A stretch of 64,000 nucleotides of DNA, taken from the NCBI RefSeq assembly GCF_019457615.1, contig NZ_CP080414.1:2168501-2232500 (forward strand). The letters run 5' to 3'. The position numbers were made by a program, and so were the translations under genes. Numbering within the stretch: the stretch's first letter is position 1; each line of letters begins with the position of its first letter. This stretch comes from Shewanella zhangzhouensis. GTDB taxonomy: Bacteria; Pseudomonadota; Gammaproteobacteria; Enterobacterales; Shewanellaceae. The notes beneath the pieces are model-generated. The model saw nothing but the letters and a program-made list of their open reading frames with translations, was not told the origin of the DNA and searched no databases. Positions 62,264 to 64,000 of this stretch are shown one piece after another.

Positions 62264-63013
62264 ATGAATACGGTAATACAGCAATTGCTGAATAGAACTT
62301 CAGTTCGTTCATTTTCTGGTGAAAAGGTAAAAGATTCAGATCTGGAGCTTATTCTGAAAGCGGCCCAACAAGCACCGAGTTCAATTAATGCACAGCAAAT
62401 TAGCCTTATCGTCACACGTGAAAAGTCTACTATTGAGCAAATTGCTAAAATAGCAGGAGGGCAACCTCAAGTTGCCTCAGCCGAAGTGTTTATTACTATA
62501 GTAGTCGATTTCAATCGCACGGACATAGCGTCTCGCCTTGCAAATAAAAAGCAGATTATTGAACAATCCGCAGAGGGAATTATAGTAGGAGCCGGTGATG
62601 CTGGCATAACACTAAATGCATTGCAAACAGCGGCTAACAGTCTTGGGTATGGTACAACAGCTATTGGAGGAATACGGAACAATCCCCAGGCCATGATCGA
62701 TTTACTTAAACTACCTAAAAAAACGTTTCCAATATTTGGTATTACTCTTGGTGTTCCAAACGAAAGTCTGTTACCGAAGATAAAGCCCCGCGTACCTTTG
62801 GAAAGCTATGCGATGAACGAAGTATATAACCATCAACGGGTAGAAGAAGGTGTTAAAGCATACGACGAAACATTGCGAAGATGGTGGGATTCTCAAAAAT
62901 TAAATTCGATGAAAACTTACAGTGAAGAAGTCGGCATGTTCTATAGCAACATCTATTTTTCATCTGTTGCAGTGGCGTTTTCACAACAAGGTTTTAAATT
63001 CAGTGATAAATAG
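62264..63013 (+). CDS. Nitroreductase-family flavoprotein (NfsA-like)
   Basis: A 249-residue FMN enzyme of the NfsA/FRP group that reduces nitroaromatics, quinones or flavins with NAD(P)H. NRTSVRSFSGEKV and AAQQAPSSINAQ bind FMN. GYGTTAIGGIRNNP and FGITLGVPNESLLPKIKPR are the group's later blocks. It has a good GGAGG before its ATG and lies 56 bp after the NmrA-like gene. Substrate not predictable. Confidence 0.88.
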   Translation: MNTVIQQLLNRTSVRSFSGEKVKDSDLELILKAAQQAPSSINAQQISLIVTREKSTIEQIAKIAGGQPQVASAEVFITIVVDFNRTDIASRLANKKQIIEQSAEGIIVGAGDAGITLNALQTAANSLGYGTTAIGGIRNNPQAMIDLLKLPKKTFPIFGITLGVPNESLLPKIKPRVPLESYAMNEVYNHQRVEEGVKAYDETLRRWWDSQKLNSMKTYSEEVGMFYSNIYFSSVAVAFSQQGFKFSDK

Positions 63014-63064
63014 GAAACATAGTATTTTATTATTTAATTACAAGATTTGGCACAAGGTGGCCGC

Positions 63065-63364
63065 ATGAGCAATGTAATATATACTTATATAGATTTTATA
63101 ATTAAAGATGAGTATTCATTTTCTGAATATTCAAAATTGGTGCCGTTAACCGTCAAGCAATACGGTGGTGAAACTTTGGCAGTGCAAAAGCAAACAGATT
63201 TCCCAATCGGAGGGAGGGATGTACAGGTCCAGATTATTCAAAGGTGGCCTAGCAGAGACTCTTTTGATGCTTGGCACTCTTCTCCAGAGTATGCACCGCT
63301 AAAGGAGATAAGAGATAATCGAGCAATTTGCAATCTTAACATTTCTATATTGCAAGGAATATAA
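63065..63364 (+). CDS. DUF1330 domain protein
   Basis: A 99-residue dimeric alpha/beta-barrel-type protein: IYTYIDFIIKDEYSFSEYSK, GGETLAVQKQTDFPIGG and WPSRDSFDAWHSSPEYAPLK are the DUF1330 blocks. Many members lie beside oxidoreductase genes; function unknown. ATG 63065 with AAGGTGG just before it is preferred to the start at 63047. Confidence 0.85.
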   Translation: MSNVIYTYIDFIIKDEYSFSEYSKLVPLTVKQYGGETLAVQKQTDFPIGGRDVQVQIIQRWPSRDSFDAWHSSPEYAPLKEIRDNRAICNLNISILQGI

Positions 63365-63521
63365 TTAAATTGCACTAAAAATTAAATGCCACATCAGTTA
63401 AGATCGGAGTTTTCCTAATGATTTGCTTTGCTGATGTAGGTATTTAAATAATTTAATTTGACACTGAAATTTAATGTCTTATTACAAGTAAATGCTGCAG
63501 CTAATTATCTAAGAGGTAATT

Positions 63522-64000
63522 ATGAACGTATTAATTGTTTATTGGCATCCTGAACCGTTGAGTTTCAACAATGCAATGTTTCGTACGTCAGTGGAAACGC
63601 TAAAGGCGGCAGGACATAGCGTTAAAACATCTGATTTGCATGATATGAATTTTTTCCCCGTTTCTGGTCGTCATAACTTTACCAGTACTAATAACACCTC
63701 ATTTTTCAAACAGCAAATGGAAGAAATATACGCTACAGATAATAATGGTTTTGTCCCCGAGATTGAGATGGAAATCCAGAAGTTGGAATGGTGTGATCTA
63801 GTCATCTTCCAGTTTCCACTCTGGTGGTTTGGCATGCCTGCTATGCTCAAGGGTTGGGTTGAACGGGTGTTTTCAATGGGTCGAGCATACGGAGGTGGTC
63901 GTTTCTATGAAGATGGTATTTTCAGAGGAAAAAAGGCCATGTTAAGCATTACAACAGGTGGACTAGAAGAACTGTATGTAAAAGGTGGTTGGAATGGAGA
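63522..64000 (+). CDS. NAD(P)H-dependent quinone oxidoreductase, cut by the window end
   Basis: The first 159 residues of a flavodoxin-like quinone reductase, a paralogue of the protein at 40107-40775 (about 77% identical here by my count): IVYWHPEPLSFNNAMF, then QFPLWWFGMPAMLKGWVERVF and YGGGRFYEDGIF. The reading frame is open up to base 64000. AGAGGT lies a few bases before the ATG. Probably the fourth gene of the LysR/NmrA/nitroreductase module. Confidence 0.88.
   Translation, partial: MNVLIVYWHPEPLSFNNAMFRTSVETLKAAGHSVKTSDLHDMNFFPVSGRHNFTSTNNTSFFKQQMEEIYATDNNGFVPEIEMEIQKLEWCDLVIFQFPLWWFGMPAMLKGWVERVFSMGRAYGGGRFYEDGIFRGKKAMLSITTGGLEELYVKGGWNG

Larger units (their letters stand above)
32157..64000. 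mobile_element. Genomic island, left end in this window, right end beyond it
   Basis: From the tRNA-Val remnant on, the DNA becomes visibly AT-richer and changes codon use from gene to gene. It contains an unusual recombinase module at its edge, two decayed insertion sequences, several regulator-plus-operon cargo modules and a broken MFS gene. No second att site or intact tRNA-Val is found before 64000. It may be several nested insertions rather than a single event; extent inferred. Confidence 0.7.

Noticed and set aside
32157..64000. CRISPR array or restriction/toxin defence genes in the island
   Set aside because: No regularly spaced direct repeats, Cas motifs, methyltransferase motifs or toxin-antitoxin pairs were seen.

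Overview
The window looks like the chromosome of a Shewanella-type gammaproteobacterium. The left half (1-32,075) has the gene order cmk-rpsA-ihfB-lapA-lapB-pyrF, class GN sortase, PhoX, DUF3080 and DUF2058 proteins, ecotin, the cobalt/nickel exporter DmeF, EptA and PatZ, with moderately GC-rich, even codon use. I infer the genus from protein families and order only; no 16S gene is present.

Layout: 1-6,723 is core translation, nucleoid, LPS-control and pyrimidine genes plus a dienoyl-CoA-reductase-like SDR. 6,812-13,424 holds fatty-acid and envelope genes (acyl-CoA dehydrogenase, DacB, PssA) and a DTW tRNA-modification enzyme. 13,451-19,916 runs mainly on the minus strand: tRNA-Pro, PhoX, two lipoproteins and a LasT methyltransferase. 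20,159-21,469 is a two-gene Gram-negative sortase and substrate unit. 21,521-31,869 holds ecotin, DmeF-MarR, a prolyl oligopeptidase, EptA, a diguanylate cyclase and PatZ.

At 32,157 the sequence changes character. An intact tRNA-Val(GAC) is followed by only the 3' half of a second tRNA-Val, cut at the anticodon loop. From there to the end of the window the DNA is a mosaic genomic island. It opens with three overlapping genes: a ParB-fold-like helper (193 aa), a divergent 846-aa tyrosine-recombinase-like protein and a 1046-aa tyrosine recombinase. This is the best candidate here for a poorly described system. The far end of the island, where an intact tRNA-Val is predicted, is not in the window.

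The cargo is a series of regulator-plus-operon modules between decayed insertion sequences (IS3 at 38.7-39.7 kb, IS5 at 45.2-46.2 kb). They are: LysR with a beta-propeller protein and a quinone reductase; a thioredoxin/DsbD-like membrane protein; TetR with an RND efflux pump, with two palindromic operators around a near-consensus promoter; LysR with a broken MFS gene, a secreted alpha/beta hydrolase, and a periplasmic flavoprotein-tetraheme cytochrome-porin reductase set; and LysR with NmrA-like, nitroreductase, DUF1330 and a second quinone reductase, cut by the window end. Together they suggest a cargo for handling electrophiles, quinones and toxic organic compounds and for using an unidentified organic electron acceptor. 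All functions are inferred from sequence read by eye.
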